A DNA stretch of 64,000 bases from Alsobacter ponti. Lineage in GTDB: Bacteria > Pseudomonadota > Alphaproteobacteria > Rhizobiales > Beijerinckiaceae. The DNA lies in the NCBI RefSeq assembly GCF_024294805.1, contig NZ_JANCLU010000009.1, forward strand, positions 62,001-126,000, written 5' to 3'. Of this stretch, positions 20,266 through 28,380 are shown in pieces; within the stretch, counting starts at the first letter, position 1; every line of letters starts with the position of its first letter. Both the position numbers and the translations under genes were made by a program. The notes under the pieces are model-generated. The model made no database searches. It saw only the letters and a program-made list of their open reading frames with translations, and was not told the origin of the DNA.

Positions 20266-20335
20266 GCAAAACGGAAATCGTGTCTTTGCGCTGATTTTAG
20301 TTTCACAAAAATCGCCGCTGGCGTAGGTTCCGACC

Positions 20336-21619
20336 ATGCGGCTGGCGGAATGGCTCAGGCAGAACGGCGTGCGGCGGGTGGATTTCGCCCGCCGGATCGG
20401 CGTCAGCCCCGGGGCCATCACCCAGCTCTGCAATTCGGATTCGGCCTGGATGTCGCGCGACACAGCGGCGCTGATCGCCCGCGAGACGCGCGGGGCGGTG
20501 ACGCCCAACGACTTCCTGGCGCTCACGCAGGAGGATGCGGACGTGCATTCGGTCACCGAGGCCATCGAGGCTCTGAAGCGCGGTGAAATCATCATCGTCA
20601 CCGACGACGACGATCGCGAGAACGAGGGCGACCTCATCTGCGCGGCCTCGCTCTGCACGCCGGAAAAGATGGCGTTCATCGTCCGCCACACCTGCGGCAT
20701 CGTCTGCGCGCCGCTCACGCTGGGGGAGGCGAGGCGGCTCAACCTCGCGCCGATGGTGGCGGCCAACGACGCGCCGCTCGGGACGGCCTTCACCGTCTCG
20801 GTCGACGTGCGCCACGGCCTCACCACCGGCATCTCGGCCGAGCAGCGCTCGAACACCGTGCGGGCGCTCGCCAACGGCAACATGGGCGCGGCGGATTTCG
20901 TTCGCCCCGGCCACGTCTTCCCGCTGATCGCCCGCGAGGGCGGCGTTCTGATGCGCTCCGGCCATACCGAGGCGGCCGTCGATTTGTGCCGGCTGGCGGG
21001 GCTGCCCCCGGTCGGCGTCATCTGCGAGCTCGCCAACGACGACGGCACGGTGAAGCGCGGCGAGCAGATCGACGCATTCGCGGCGGAGCACGGGCTGAAG
21101 CGGATTTCGGTCGCCGACCTGATCGCCTACCGGCAGGTGCGCGAGAAGATCGTCGAGCGCGTCGCCACGTTCCCGGTGAAGACCGAGTTCGGGGAGCTCA
21201 CCGGCTACGCCTATTCGACGCCTTTCGATCCGGTCTACCACTTCGCTTTCGTGATGGGCGAGATCGGCGACGGCAAGCGCGTCGTCACGCGGCTGCACCG
21301 CGCCAACGTCATCGCCGACACGTTCGGGGGAGGGCGGACGATCCACCTGTCGCTGGAGCGCTTCAAGCAGGCGGGAGCGGGCGTGCTCGTCTATCTGCGC
21401 GACGGCACGGCGGGCGTCCCGGTGCAGGCGCTGGATGGCGAGGTGTCGGCGTCCGAGGCGGCGCGCCAGAAGCAGTGGCGCGAGGTGGGGCTCGGCGCGC
21501 AGATCCTGCGCGACCTCGGCGTGTCATCGATCGTCAACCTGTCGTCGACCGCGCGCTCCTATGTCGGCCTCGGCGGCTTCGACATCGAGATCGTCGCGAC
21601 GGAGCCGCTCGAGGGCTGA
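20336..21619 (+). CDS. ribB: 3,4-dihydroxy-2-butanone 4-phosphate synthase with N-terminal HTH and degenerate GTP cyclohydrolase II domain
   Basis: 427 residues in three parts. Residues 1-60 form a Cro/YdaS-like helix-turn-helix (DFARRIGVSPGAITQLCNSD). Residues 66-265 are RibB, which makes the butanone phosphate for riboflavin from ribulose 5-phosphate, with TDDDDRENEGDL, RHTCGIVCAPL and HTEAAVDLCRLAGL. Residues 270-427 align with GTP cyclohydrolase II, but the three zinc Cys (usual GD.FGS.RCDCG) are missing, the region reading ADTFGGGRTIHL, and the YLRQEGRGIGL loop reads YLRDGTAGVP, so RibA activity is not expected. An AT-rich stretch at 20280-20312 precedes the gene; I see no FMN riboswitch. 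The HTH may give autoregulation, which is inference. Confidence 0.92.
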   Translation: MRLAEWLRQNGVRRVDFARRIGVSPGAITQLCNSDSAWMSRDTAALIARETRGAVTPNDFLALTQEDADVHSVTEAIEALKRGEIIIVTDDDDRENEGDLICAASLCTPEKMAFIVRHTCGIVCAPLTLGEARRLNLAPMVAANDAPLGTAFTVSVDVRHGLTTGISAEQRSNTVRALANGNMGAADFVRPGHVFPLIAREGGVLMRSGHTEAAVDLCRLAGLPPVGVICELANDDGTVKRGEQIDAFAAEHGLKRISVADLIAYRQVREKIVERVATFPVKTEFGELTGYAYSTPFDPVYHFAFVMGEIGDGKRVVTRLHRANVIADTFGGGRTIHLSLERFKQAGAGVLVYLRDGTAGVPVQALDGEVSASEAARQKQWREVGLGAQILRDLGVSSIVNLSSTARSYVGLGGFDIEIVATEPLEG

Positions 21620-21633
21620 GACGGCGGCGGGGC

Positions 21634-22566
21634 TCAGGTCCCGCGCATCAGCGTCATGACGTGGGCGGCGACCGAGCGGGCCAGGCCCTCGAGGTCGTAG
21701 CCGCCTTCCATCAGCGACACGACCCGCCCGTCCGCGAACTGGTCGGCCAGGTCCATCAGCTTCGCCGTGGCCCAACCGAAGTCGGCCTCCAGCAGGTTGA
21801 TGTTGGCGAGCGGGTCGCGCACATGGGCGTCGAAGCCCGCCGAGATGATGATCAGGTCCGGCCGGAATGTCTCGATGCGCGGCAGGATTGCGACTTCGAA
21901 CGCCTCCCGGAATTCCGGCCCGCCATCGCCGGCGCGCAGCGGCACGTTGACGATGGTGTCGTGCTCGCCGCGCTCGTTGGCCGCGCCGGTGCCGGGGTAG
22001 AGCGGCATCTCGTGCGTCGAGCAGTACATGATGTTCGGGTCGTCCCACAGGATGTCCTGCGTGCCGTTGCCGTGGTGGACGTCCCAGTCGACGATGGCGA
22101 CGCGGTCGAGCCCGTGCGCCTTGCGCGCGTGGCGGGCCGCCACCGCTGCGTTGTTGAAGAAGCAGAACCCCATCGCGTTCGCCTTCTCGGCGTGGTGGCC
22201 GGGCGGACGCGCGCCCACGAACGCGTTGCGGACCTTGCGGGTGACGACCTCGTCGACCGCCAGCACGGCGCCGCCGGCGGCGCGCAATGCGGCTTCGAGC
22301 GTGCCGGGCGACATGGTGGTGTCGTTGTCGAGCTGCAGCATTCCCTCTTCAGGGGCCGCGTCCTCCAGCGCCTTCACGTAGTGCTCGGGATGGGCGAGCA
22401 GCAGGTCGGCCGTGTCGGCCACCGGCGCGGACTCGCGCTCGAGCGGCTGGAAGCGCTCGTGCTCCAGGATGCGCTCGACCACGCGCATGCGGTCCGGCCG
22501 CTCGGGGTGACCGGGAGGGGTGAGGTGCCGCACGAAGCACGGATGGGTCACGTAAAGGGTGCTCAC
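21634..22566 (-). CDS. Histone deacetylase family protein (class II-like amidohydrolase)
   Basis: 310 residues. The HDAC-fold metal and charge-relay motifs are present: RPPGHHAEKANAMGFCFFNN, VDWDVHHGNGTQD (Asp and His zinc ligands), and AGFDAHVRDPL (second Asp). Bacterial members include acetylpolyamine amidohydrolases and acetoin-utilisation-type proteins; the substrate here is open. It starts with GTG at 22566, with GGGAGG seven bases upstream. It is convergent with ribB, 14 bp between the stops, and divergent from the L,D-transpeptidase. Confidence 0.88.
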   Translation of the reverse strand: MSTLYVTHPCFVRHLTPPGHPERPDRMRVVERILEHERFQPLERESAPVADTADLLLAHPEHYVKALEDAAPEEGMLQLDNDTTMSPGTLEAALRAAGGAVLAVDEVVTRKVRNAFVGARPPGHHAEKANAMGFCFFNNAAVAARHARKAHGLDRVAIVDWDVHHGNGTQDILWDDPNIMYCSTHEMPLYPGTGAANERGEHDTIVNVPLRAGDGGPEFREAFEVAILPRIETFRPDLIIISAGFDAHVRDPLANINLLEADFGWATAKLMDLADQFADGRVVSLMEGGYDLEGLARSVAAHVMTLMRGT

Positions 22567-22762
22567 GGCGCCTCCCGGAGTGTTTGTTGCCTTTATTCAT
22601 AACCCGGGAGGGGCGCGCGTCCATTGGGCAATCGCCTGAGAGCCCGCTTGACACAAATCATGGTGGATTTTGCAACGCATCCGGGGTATCGCGCTGCAAA
22701 AACTCGCGCCGAATCCCGCGCCGGCAACCGACGGTTAAGGTTCAACAAACATTTTGGGATCT

Positions 22763-23386
22763 ATGACAAACGCTCTCGATTCGATCCGGGGCCTCGCCCG
22801 CCTGCTGCCGCGCACCGCGCTGGCGCTCGCCGCCGCCGGCGTTCTGGCCGCTTGCCGCTACGAGCCGGTCGCCGAGCCGAGCCTCAACGCGCGCGACACC
22901 GAATATCTCGCGCTGGTTCCGACCATCGAGATGCATCTGCCGTTCGAGCGCTACCGCGTCGACGACCCCACCGGCGAGAAGCCCGGGACCATCGTCGTCG
23001 ATACGAAGGCGAAGTTTCTCTATCTCGTCGAACCGGGCGGCAAGGCGCTGCGCTACGGCGTGGCGACGGGCGATGAAGCCTATGGCTGGACCGGCGTCGC
23101 GACCGTGGCGCGCAAGGCCGAGTGGCCGAACTGGACGCCGCCGGCCGAGATGGTGAAGCGCTGGCCGCACGTTCACCCGACCAAGGGCGGGCCCGACAAT
23201 CCGCTCGGCGCGCGCGCCCTCTATCTCTACGATCACGGCCACGACACGCTGTACCGCATCCATGGCACGAACGAGCCCGAAACGATCGGCCGCGCGGCCT
23301 CGTCCGGCTGCATCCGGATGCGGAACATCGACGTGATCGACCTCTACAACCGCGTGCCGGTGGGGGCGACCGTCATCGTGCGCTGA
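22763..23386 (+). CDS. L,D-transpeptidase lipoprotein (YkuD domain)
   Basis: 207 residues. The N-terminal signal ends in the lipobox LAAC (Cys at about 33). The YkuD catalytic domain follows, with HGTNEPETIGRAASSGCIRM carrying the active-site His and Cys of the S/HxxxxxxSxGC[IV]R motif. L,D-transpeptidases form 3-3 crosslinks in peptidoglycan or attach proteins to it in the periplasm; this one is probably membrane-anchored. The ATG at 22763 is used. Upstream, a TTGACA at 22648-22653 could be a -35 box, but no convincing -10 follows. Confidence 0.9.
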   Translation: MTNALDSIRGLARLLPRTALALAAAGVLAACRYEPVAEPSLNARDTEYLALVPTIEMHLPFERYRVDDPTGEKPGTIVVDTKAKFLYLVEPGGKALRYGVATGDEAYGWTGVATVARKAEWPNWTPPAEMVKRWPHVHPTKGGPDNPLGARALYLYDHGHDTLYRIHGTNEPETIGRAASSGCIRMRNIDVIDLYNRVPVGATVIVR

Positions 23387-23414
23387 CGCGGCCGCCCTCG
23401 GGCGCGGCCGCCGA

Positions 23415-23618
23415 TCAGTCGTTGTCGTGGGCGTCCCGCAGGATGCCGGGCGTCTCGCAGTTGCGCTCCGCCTTGCGGCGCGCCTCGTCTTTCTTGGCGT
23501 CGTGCATCTGGCGCGCGGCCGCGTTCACCGACTGGATGCCGATGGGGCGGAACGGGGCGGAATCGCCGTGGCGCGGTTTGGAGTGACTTTCGTGCTCGGC
23601 ACGTTGGTCGGGTTTCAT
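23415..23618 (-). CDS. Small hydrophilic protein of unknown function
   Basis: 67 residues, rich in charged residues, Ala and His, with no membrane segment or signal peptide. The reason to call it real is a good translation start: GAGGAAAC seven to eight bases before an ATG, a separate intergenic position, and no overlapping gene. Two Cys are absent from the N-terminal half and one lies near the C-terminus. I do not recognise the family; short proteins of this kind with KPDQRAEHESHSKP-like starts are seen in related genomes, but that is a weak memory. It is convergent with the L,D-transpeptidase, 28 bp between stops. Confidence 0.5.
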   Translation of the reverse strand: MKPDQRAEHESHSKPRHGDSAPFRPIGIQSVNAAARQMHDAKKDEARRKAERNCETPGILRDAHDND

Positions 23619-23820
23619 GATGTTTCCTCACGACAGACCCGCGACATTGAGGCGGGTCGCCTTTCAGTGACGCCATTTTTCAACCGAAGCTGGGCGGGCC
23701 CGTGGAGTTTTCGCGGCCGCCACGCGGGCGTCCGCCACGCTGCTTCGGGGCCATCCATTCTCGGCCGTTAGCGTCAACACGATCTTAATGGCGAATCGCT
23801 GCCGCGTCTTTGCGCAGCGC

Positions 23821-23852
23821 AAAACGAAAACGGCCGGGCAGGGCCCGGCCGT
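23821..23852 (-). terminator. Rho-independent terminator after the aminotransferase gene
   Basis: A perfect 10-bp GC stem (23830-23839 pairing with 23843-23852) with a three-base loop. Read on the minus strand it is followed by TTTCGTTTT (23821-23829). It lies 22 bp beyond the stop of the minus-strand aminotransferase gene, the right place to end that transcript. Confidence 0.85.
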
Positions 23853-23874
23853 CGAACTTTCGGAGGTGGGGACG

Positions 23875-25251
23875 TCAGTCGCGCAGCCCGTCCTTGCGCA
23901 CGAGCTCCTCGGCGCGGTTGAGCGCGCGGCCGAAGCGGTCGAACAGGTCGTCGATCTCCGCCTCCTTGATGATCAAGGGCGGGCACAGCGCCAGCGTGTC
24001 GCCCATCGCGCGCAGGATCAGGCCTTCCTCCTGCGCCAGCGCCATCGCCTTGGCGCCGACGCCGCGACGCGGCTCGAAGGCCCGCTTGGTCGCCTTGTCG
24101 GCGACGAGTTCGAGCCCGGCCACCAGGCCCTTGCCGCGGACCTCGCCGACGAGCGGATGGTCGCGCAGCGCGTCGAGGTGCTTCCAGAAGCGCGGCGACA
24201 TGCGCGCGGCGTGGCCGAAGACGTCGTCGCGCTCGTAGATCTCCAACGTCTTGACGCCGATCGCCGCGCCCACCGGGTGGCCGGAATAGGTGTAGCCGTG
24301 GCCGAACACGCCGATCTTGCGGCTCTCGTCGATCATGGCCTGATGGATCGCCTCGGGGATCAGCACGGCCGAGAGCGGGAAATAGGCGGAGGTGATCGCC
24401 TTGGCGAGCGACATCGTGTCGGGCGTCATGCCCATCGCGGTCGAGCCGAACGGCGTGCCGAGGCGTCCGAAGCCGCAGATCACCTCGTCGGCGATGAACA
24501 GCACGTCGTGGCGCTTCAGCACGGCCTGAATCTTCTCGTAGTAGGTCGCCGGCGGGACGATCACGCCGCCCGCGCCGCCCACCGGCTCGGCGATGTAGGC
24601 GGCCACCGTGTCCGGCCCCTCGCGCAGGATCAGCTCCTCCAGCTCGTTGGCGAGACGGGTCGCGAAATCCTCCTCGCTCTCGCCCTCCAGCCCGAAGCGG
24701 TAATGGTGCGGGCAGGACGTGTGCAGGATGTTGGCGATGGGCAGGTCGAAGTCGATGTGGTTGTTCGGCAGGCCCGTGAGCGAGGCGGAGGCGACGGTGA
24801 CGCCGTGATAGCCCTTCAGGCGGGCGATGATCTTCTTCTTCTTCGGGCGGCCGAGCGCGTTGTTGTAGTACCAGACGAGCTTGACCTGGGTGTCGTTGGC
24901 GTCGGAGCCGGACAGGCCGAAGAACACCTTGGAGACCGGCATCGGCGCCATCTCCTTCAGCTTTTCGGCAAGCTCGATGGCCGGGTCGTTGCTCTTGGCG
25001 CCGAACAGATGCGTGTAGGGCATCTTGGACATCTGGATCCGTGCCGTCTCGACGATCTCCTCGTTGTCGTATCCCAGCGCCGTGCACCACAGGCCGGCCA
25101 TGCCCTCGATGTAGGCCTTGCCGTCGCTGTCGTAGACCCACACGCCCTTGCCGCTTTCGAGCACCAGCGGACCAGTCGAGCGGAACGTGTCGAGGTTCGT
25201 GTAGGGGTGGACGAGCGTCTCGACGTCGCGGGTCTGCAGATTGGTGAGCAT
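23875..25251 (-). CDS. Class III aminotransferase (omega-amino acid/diamine:pyruvate type)
   Basis: 458 residues. A PLP-dependent fold-type I enzyme with the class III block DVLFIADEVICGFGRLGTPFG, the PLP-binding Lys in DTMSLAKAITSAYFPLSAV, and GSDANDTQVKLVWYYNN. The N-terminus with GLWCTALGYDNEEI matches omega-amino acid-pyruvate or putrescine/taurine-pyruvate aminotransferases more than GABA aminotransferase; the donor is not decided by sequence. The ATG at 25251 gives MLTNLQTRD. It lies 83 bp downstream of the amidase gene on the same strand, so the two could form one catabolic unit ending at the terminator at 23.83 kb. Confidence 0.88.
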   Translation of the reverse strand: MLTNLQTRDVETLVHPYTNLDTFRSTGPLVLESGKGVWVYDSDGKAYIEGMAGLWCTALGYDNEEIVETARIQMSKMPYTHLFGAKSNDPAIELAEKLKEMAPMPVSKVFFGLSGSDANDTQVKLVWYYNNALGRPKKKKIIARLKGYHGVTVASASLTGLPNNHIDFDLPIANILHTSCPHHYRFGLEGESEEDFATRLANELEELILREGPDTVAAYIAEPVGGAGGVIVPPATYYEKIQAVLKRHDVLFIADEVICGFGRLGTPFGSTAMGMTPDTMSLAKAITSAYFPLSAVLIPEAIHQAMIDESRKIGVFGHGYTYSGHPVGAAIGVKTLEIYERDDVFGHAARMSPRFWKHLDALRDHPLVGEVRGKGLVAGLELVADKATKRAFEPRRGVGAKAMALAQEEGLILRAMGDTLALCPPLIIKEAEIDDLFDRFGRALNRAEELVRKDGLRD

Positions 25252-25334
25252 GGCGATCCGATCAGGGAAAGGGGTTCGGGAAAGTCCGGCAGTTTGGTGA
25301 AGCGCCCCCGCCGCGTCAAAGCGAAAAGGGCGCG

Positions 25335-26789
25335 TCAGCCTTTCGCATTTGGCAGGGGTGGGGCGACGAAACGGCAGCCCAGCGCCTCCAGGATGCCCGC
25401 CACGCCGATGGCGGTGCGGTCCCCGCCTTCGGCGGCGATGATCTGGACGCCGACGGGCAGGCCGCTCTCCGCGCGCATGACGGGCGCGACGGCGGCCGGG
25501 AGGTGCGACACGGTGGCCAGCCCCGACCAGAGCAGCAAATCGAACCACGGCCGCTCCCGCCCGTCGACCGAGAGGCGGCGCGCCTGCATGTCGGCCGGCG
25601 GGTGCGGCACGGCGACGACCGGGGCGGGCGGCGCGAGCACGACGTCGAAGCGGGTGAAAAAGGCGGCCCAGGCCCGCTTCAGCGCGGCCCGGCGCTCCTG
25701 CAGCGACCGGAAGCTGGCGACGTCGAGCCGCGCGCCGCGGGTCTGCAGCGCCCGGTGGGACAGGTCTCCGGGCGCGTAGGCGGCGGCCTCCGCCGCGAGC
25801 CTGTCGCGGATCTTCTCCGGCAGGCCCGCCGCCACGATGGCGTGGTTGAGCAGGGCGTAGACCTCGAAGCTCTCCTCGAACCGAAACGCCGGGCGCGCCT
25901 CCTCGTCGACGTCCGCCCTGGCGGAAGCGAGAAGGGCGGCGGCGCGCCGCACGCCGGCGGCGACCTCGTGGTCCACCGGCGCGAAACGCTCGTCGAGCCA
26001 GACGGCGACGCGCAGCCCTTTCGCCGTGGTCCGCCGCGGCGGATCGAGGCGCGGCTTGACCCCGTCGAGGGCGGACGGGCCGCTGATGACCGACAGCATC
26101 AGGTCGAGGTCGCGCGCCGAGCGGGCGAGGGGGCCGGCGACCGACAAATCCGCCTCGATGTCGATGCCCGGCGGCGGCGGCCGATGCCCGCGCGTCGACA
26201 CCAGCCCCCAGGTCGGCTTGAACCCGAACACACCGCAGGCGTGGGCCGGCCAGCGGATCGACCCGCCGAGATCGGAGCCGAGCTCCAGCGCGCTCATTCC
26301 CGTCGCCACGGCGGTCGCAGCGCCGCCGGAGGAGCCGCCGGGGCTGCGGGAGAGATCCCACGGATTGTTGGTGCGGCCATAGATCGGGTTGTCGGCGATC
26401 CAGTCGCCCGAGTAGGGCGGCACGTTGGTCTTTCCGAGGATGACCGCGCCGGCGGCCCGCAGACGCGCCACGGGAGCCGCGTCGCTCTCCGGCACGCGGT
26501 CGCGCCACGCCGGCGCGCCGCCGACGGTGACGAGCCCGGCCGTGTCGAAGGCGTCCTTGATCGTCATCGGCAGGCCTTCGAGCAGGCCGTCCTGGCCGCC
26601 CGCGCGCCGGCGGTCCGAGGCCGCGGCGGCGGCGCGCGCGGCGTCGGCGTCCATGGCGACGACGGCGTTCAGCGCCGGGTTCACGGCGTCGATGCGCGCC
26701 AGCGTGGCGTCAAGCAACTCGACCGCCGACACCTCCCGGCGCGCCAGCGCGGAGAGGATTTCGGTGGCGGGGCGCGTCAGCAGGTCCAT
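25335..26789 (-). CDS. Amidase signature family hydrolase
   Basis: 484 residues. The Ser-cisSer-Lys triad can be read: Lys in PMTIKDAFDTAG, the Gly/Ser-rich loop SPGGSSGGAATAVATG, and the nucleophile Ser in GSDLGGSIRWPAH. Family members hydrolyse acyl amides, indole-acetamide, malonamate and others. The start ATG at 26789 is preceded by GAGGAGA. It is divergent from malonyl-CoA decarboxylase, 180 bp between starts; a rhizobial amidase, malonamidase E2, converts malonamate to malonate, so a malonate link is possible but unproven. Confidence 0.9.
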   Translation of the reverse strand: MDLLTRPATEILSALARREVSAVELLDATLARIDAVNPALNAVVAMDADAARAAAAASDRRRAGGQDGLLEGLPMTIKDAFDTAGLVTVGGAPAWRDRVPESDAAPVARLRAAGAVILGKTNVPPYSGDWIADNPIYGRTNNPWDLSRSPGGSSGGAATAVATGMSALELGSDLGGSIRWPAHACGVFGFKPTWGLVSTRGHRPPPPGIDIEADLSVAGPLARSARDLDLMLSVISGPSALDGVKPRLDPPRRTTAKGLRVAVWLDERFAPVDHEVAAGVRRAAALLASARADVDEEARPAFRFEESFEVYALLNHAIVAAGLPEKIRDRLAAEAAAYAPGDLSHRALQTRGARLDVASFRSLQERRAALKRAWAAFFTRFDVVLAPPAPVVAVPHPPADMQARRLSVDGRERPWFDLLLWSGLATVSHLPAAVAPVMRAESGLPVGVQIIAAEGGDRTAIGVAGILEALGCRFVAPPLPNAKG

Positions 26790-26969
26790 GCGGGTCTCCT
26801 CGGCGGTGGACGCTGGCACGGAGCCTGCCGAAAAATCAACCACGGGCGGGCGTGAACCGACGCGCGCCCCGCGTCGTTCGCCCGCAAGCAGGGCTTGATC
26901 CGCCAAGCCGGCCCCGGCGACAATGACCGGGGGCATGCGACGCCATTCGGGTCGGGAGACGAACACCAC

Positions 26970-28322
26970 ATGCCGTCATCGTTCTTCAACGACATGCTGC
27001 AGACCCTGACGGAGCGCAGCCGGTCCCTGCTCGGCCTGCCGCGCGGGGCGCTGGCGGGCGGCCAGTTGCCGGCGCTCGCCCACCAATTGCTGTCGCGGCG
27101 AGGCGAGGCCTCAGGCGTGGCGCTGGCGCGTTCGATCCTCGACACCTACCGCGCGGCCTCCGTCGAGGCGCGGCGCGCCTTCCTGCTCGATCTGGCCGAG
27201 AGTTTCGGCCCCGATCCGGTACGTCTGGCCCAGGCGGTGGAGGCCTGGCGGCAGGATCCCGACGTGGCGACGGTGGCGGCCCTCTCGGAAGCGGCGGAAT
27301 CGCGCCGGCAGGAGCTGATCCGCCGGCTCAATCTCGCGCCCGGCGGCACGGCGGCGCTGGTGCGGATGCGTGAGGACCTGCTGGAGATGCTGCCGGAGGA
27401 GCCGCGCCTCAAGGTCGTCGATGCCGATTTCCGCCATCTCTTTTCGTCGTGGTTCAACCGCGGCTTCCTCGTGCTGCGGCCGATCGACTGGACGACGCCC
27501 GCCAACATCCTCGAGAAGATCATCCGCTACGAGGCGGTGCACGAGATCCGCGACTGGAACGACCTGCGCAATCGGCTGGAGCCGACCGACCGGCGCTGCT
27601 TCGCCTTCTTCCACCCGCAGCTCGTCGACGAGCCGCTGATCTTCGTGGAGGTGGCGCTGACGGCGACCTCGCCGGCCGCCATCGCGCCCCTGCTGGCCGC
27701 CGAGCGGACGCCGCTGCCCGCCAAGGACGCCACGACGGCGGTGTTCTATTCCATTTCCAACACACAGAAGGGGCTGGCGGGCGTGTCGTTCGGCCACTTC
27801 CTCATCAAGCAAGTGGCCGAGGACCTGCAGCGCGAACTGCCGAACCTGAAGACCTTCGTCACCCTGTCGCCCGTGCCGGGCTTCGCGAGCTGGCTCAGGC
27901 GGGAGCGCGACAACCCGACGACGCTCGACGCAGAGACGCTGGCGGGCCTCGCGGCGCTCGACGAGCCTGGCTGGCACGAGGACCCGGCCAGGGCGGAGGA
28001 CGCGCGGCGCGCCGTGCTGCCGGCCGCCGCGGCCTATTTCCTGCGGGCCAAGGGGCGCAACGGGCGGCCGCTCGACCCGGTCGCGCGCTTCCACCTCGGC
28101 AACGGCGCGCGGCTCGATCGGCTGAACCCGCTCGGCGACGTGTCGCCCAAGGGGCTCCGCCAGTCGCATGGCCTGATGGTGAACTACTGCTACGACCTCG
28201 ACGACATCGAGGCGAACCACGAGGCCTATGCCGAGAAGGGCGTCGTCGCCTCCGCGCGCTCCGTGCAGCGGGCGCTGCCGCCCGCCGTCCCGGCGCGCGA
28301 GGCGCCGGCCGAAGCGCCCTGA
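26970..28322 (+). CDS. Malonyl-CoA decarboxylase
   Basis: 450 residues. The enzyme converts malonyl-CoA to acetyl-CoA and CO2. The N-terminal helical domain is followed by the acyl-CoA domain with RRCFAFFHPQLVDEPLIFVE, STQKGL-like FYSISNTQKGLAGVSFGHFL, the catalytic Ser region FVTLSPVPGFASWL, and the catalytic His in SHGLMVNYCYDL. These are the hallmarks of MCD proteins (MatA in rhizobia). GGGAGAC lies upstream of the ATG. A strong bidirectional terminator follows directly. matB and matC (synthetase and carrier) are not in the window. Confidence 0.93.
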   Translation: MPSSFFNDMLQTLTERSRSLLGLPRGALAGGQLPALAHQLLSRRGEASGVALARSILDTYRAASVEARRAFLLDLAESFGPDPVRLAQAVEAWRQDPDVATVAALSEAAESRRQELIRRLNLAPGGTAALVRMREDLLEMLPEEPRLKVVDADFRHLFSSWFNRGFLVLRPIDWTTPANILEKIIRYEAVHEIRDWNDLRNRLEPTDRRCFAFFHPQLVDEPLIFVEVALTATSPAAIAPLLAAERTPLPAKDATTAVFYSISNTQKGLAGVSFGHFLIKQVAEDLQRELPNLKTFVTLSPVPGFASWLRRERDNPTTLDAETLAGLAALDEPGWHEDPARAEDARRAVLPAAAAYFLRAKGRNGRPLDPVARFHLGNGARLDRLNPLGDVSPKGLRQSHGLMVNYCYDLDDIEANHEAYAEKGVVASARSVQRALPPAVPAREAPAEAP

Positions 28323-28329
28323 CGGTGCA

Positions 28330-28357
28330 AAAAACCCCGCCGGGAGGCGGGGTTTTT
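28330..28357. terminator. Bidirectional rho-independent terminator
   Basis: A 12-bp stem (A5 CCCCGCC pairing with GGCGGGG T5) with a GGGA loop. Both flanks end in A/T runs, so it can stop the plus-strand malonyl-CoA decarboxylase transcript and the minus-strand Tim44-like transcript, whose stops lie 8 and 24 bp away. Confidence 0.88.
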
Positions 28358-28380
28358 CCATGCCGACGATGTCAGCGAGG

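Noticed and set aside
20266-20335. FMN riboswitch upstream of ribB
   Set aside because: Only 70 bp are available and the conserved RFN stem sequences are not there.
20336-20520. Separate YdaS-like antitoxin gene of a toxin-antitoxin pair
   Set aside because: The HTH is in one continuous frame with RibB, with no internal stop or RBS and no toxin gene.
22648-22676. Sigma-70 promoter before the L,D-transpeptidase (TTGACA at 22648)
   Set aside because: No acceptable -10 box at 16-18 bp.
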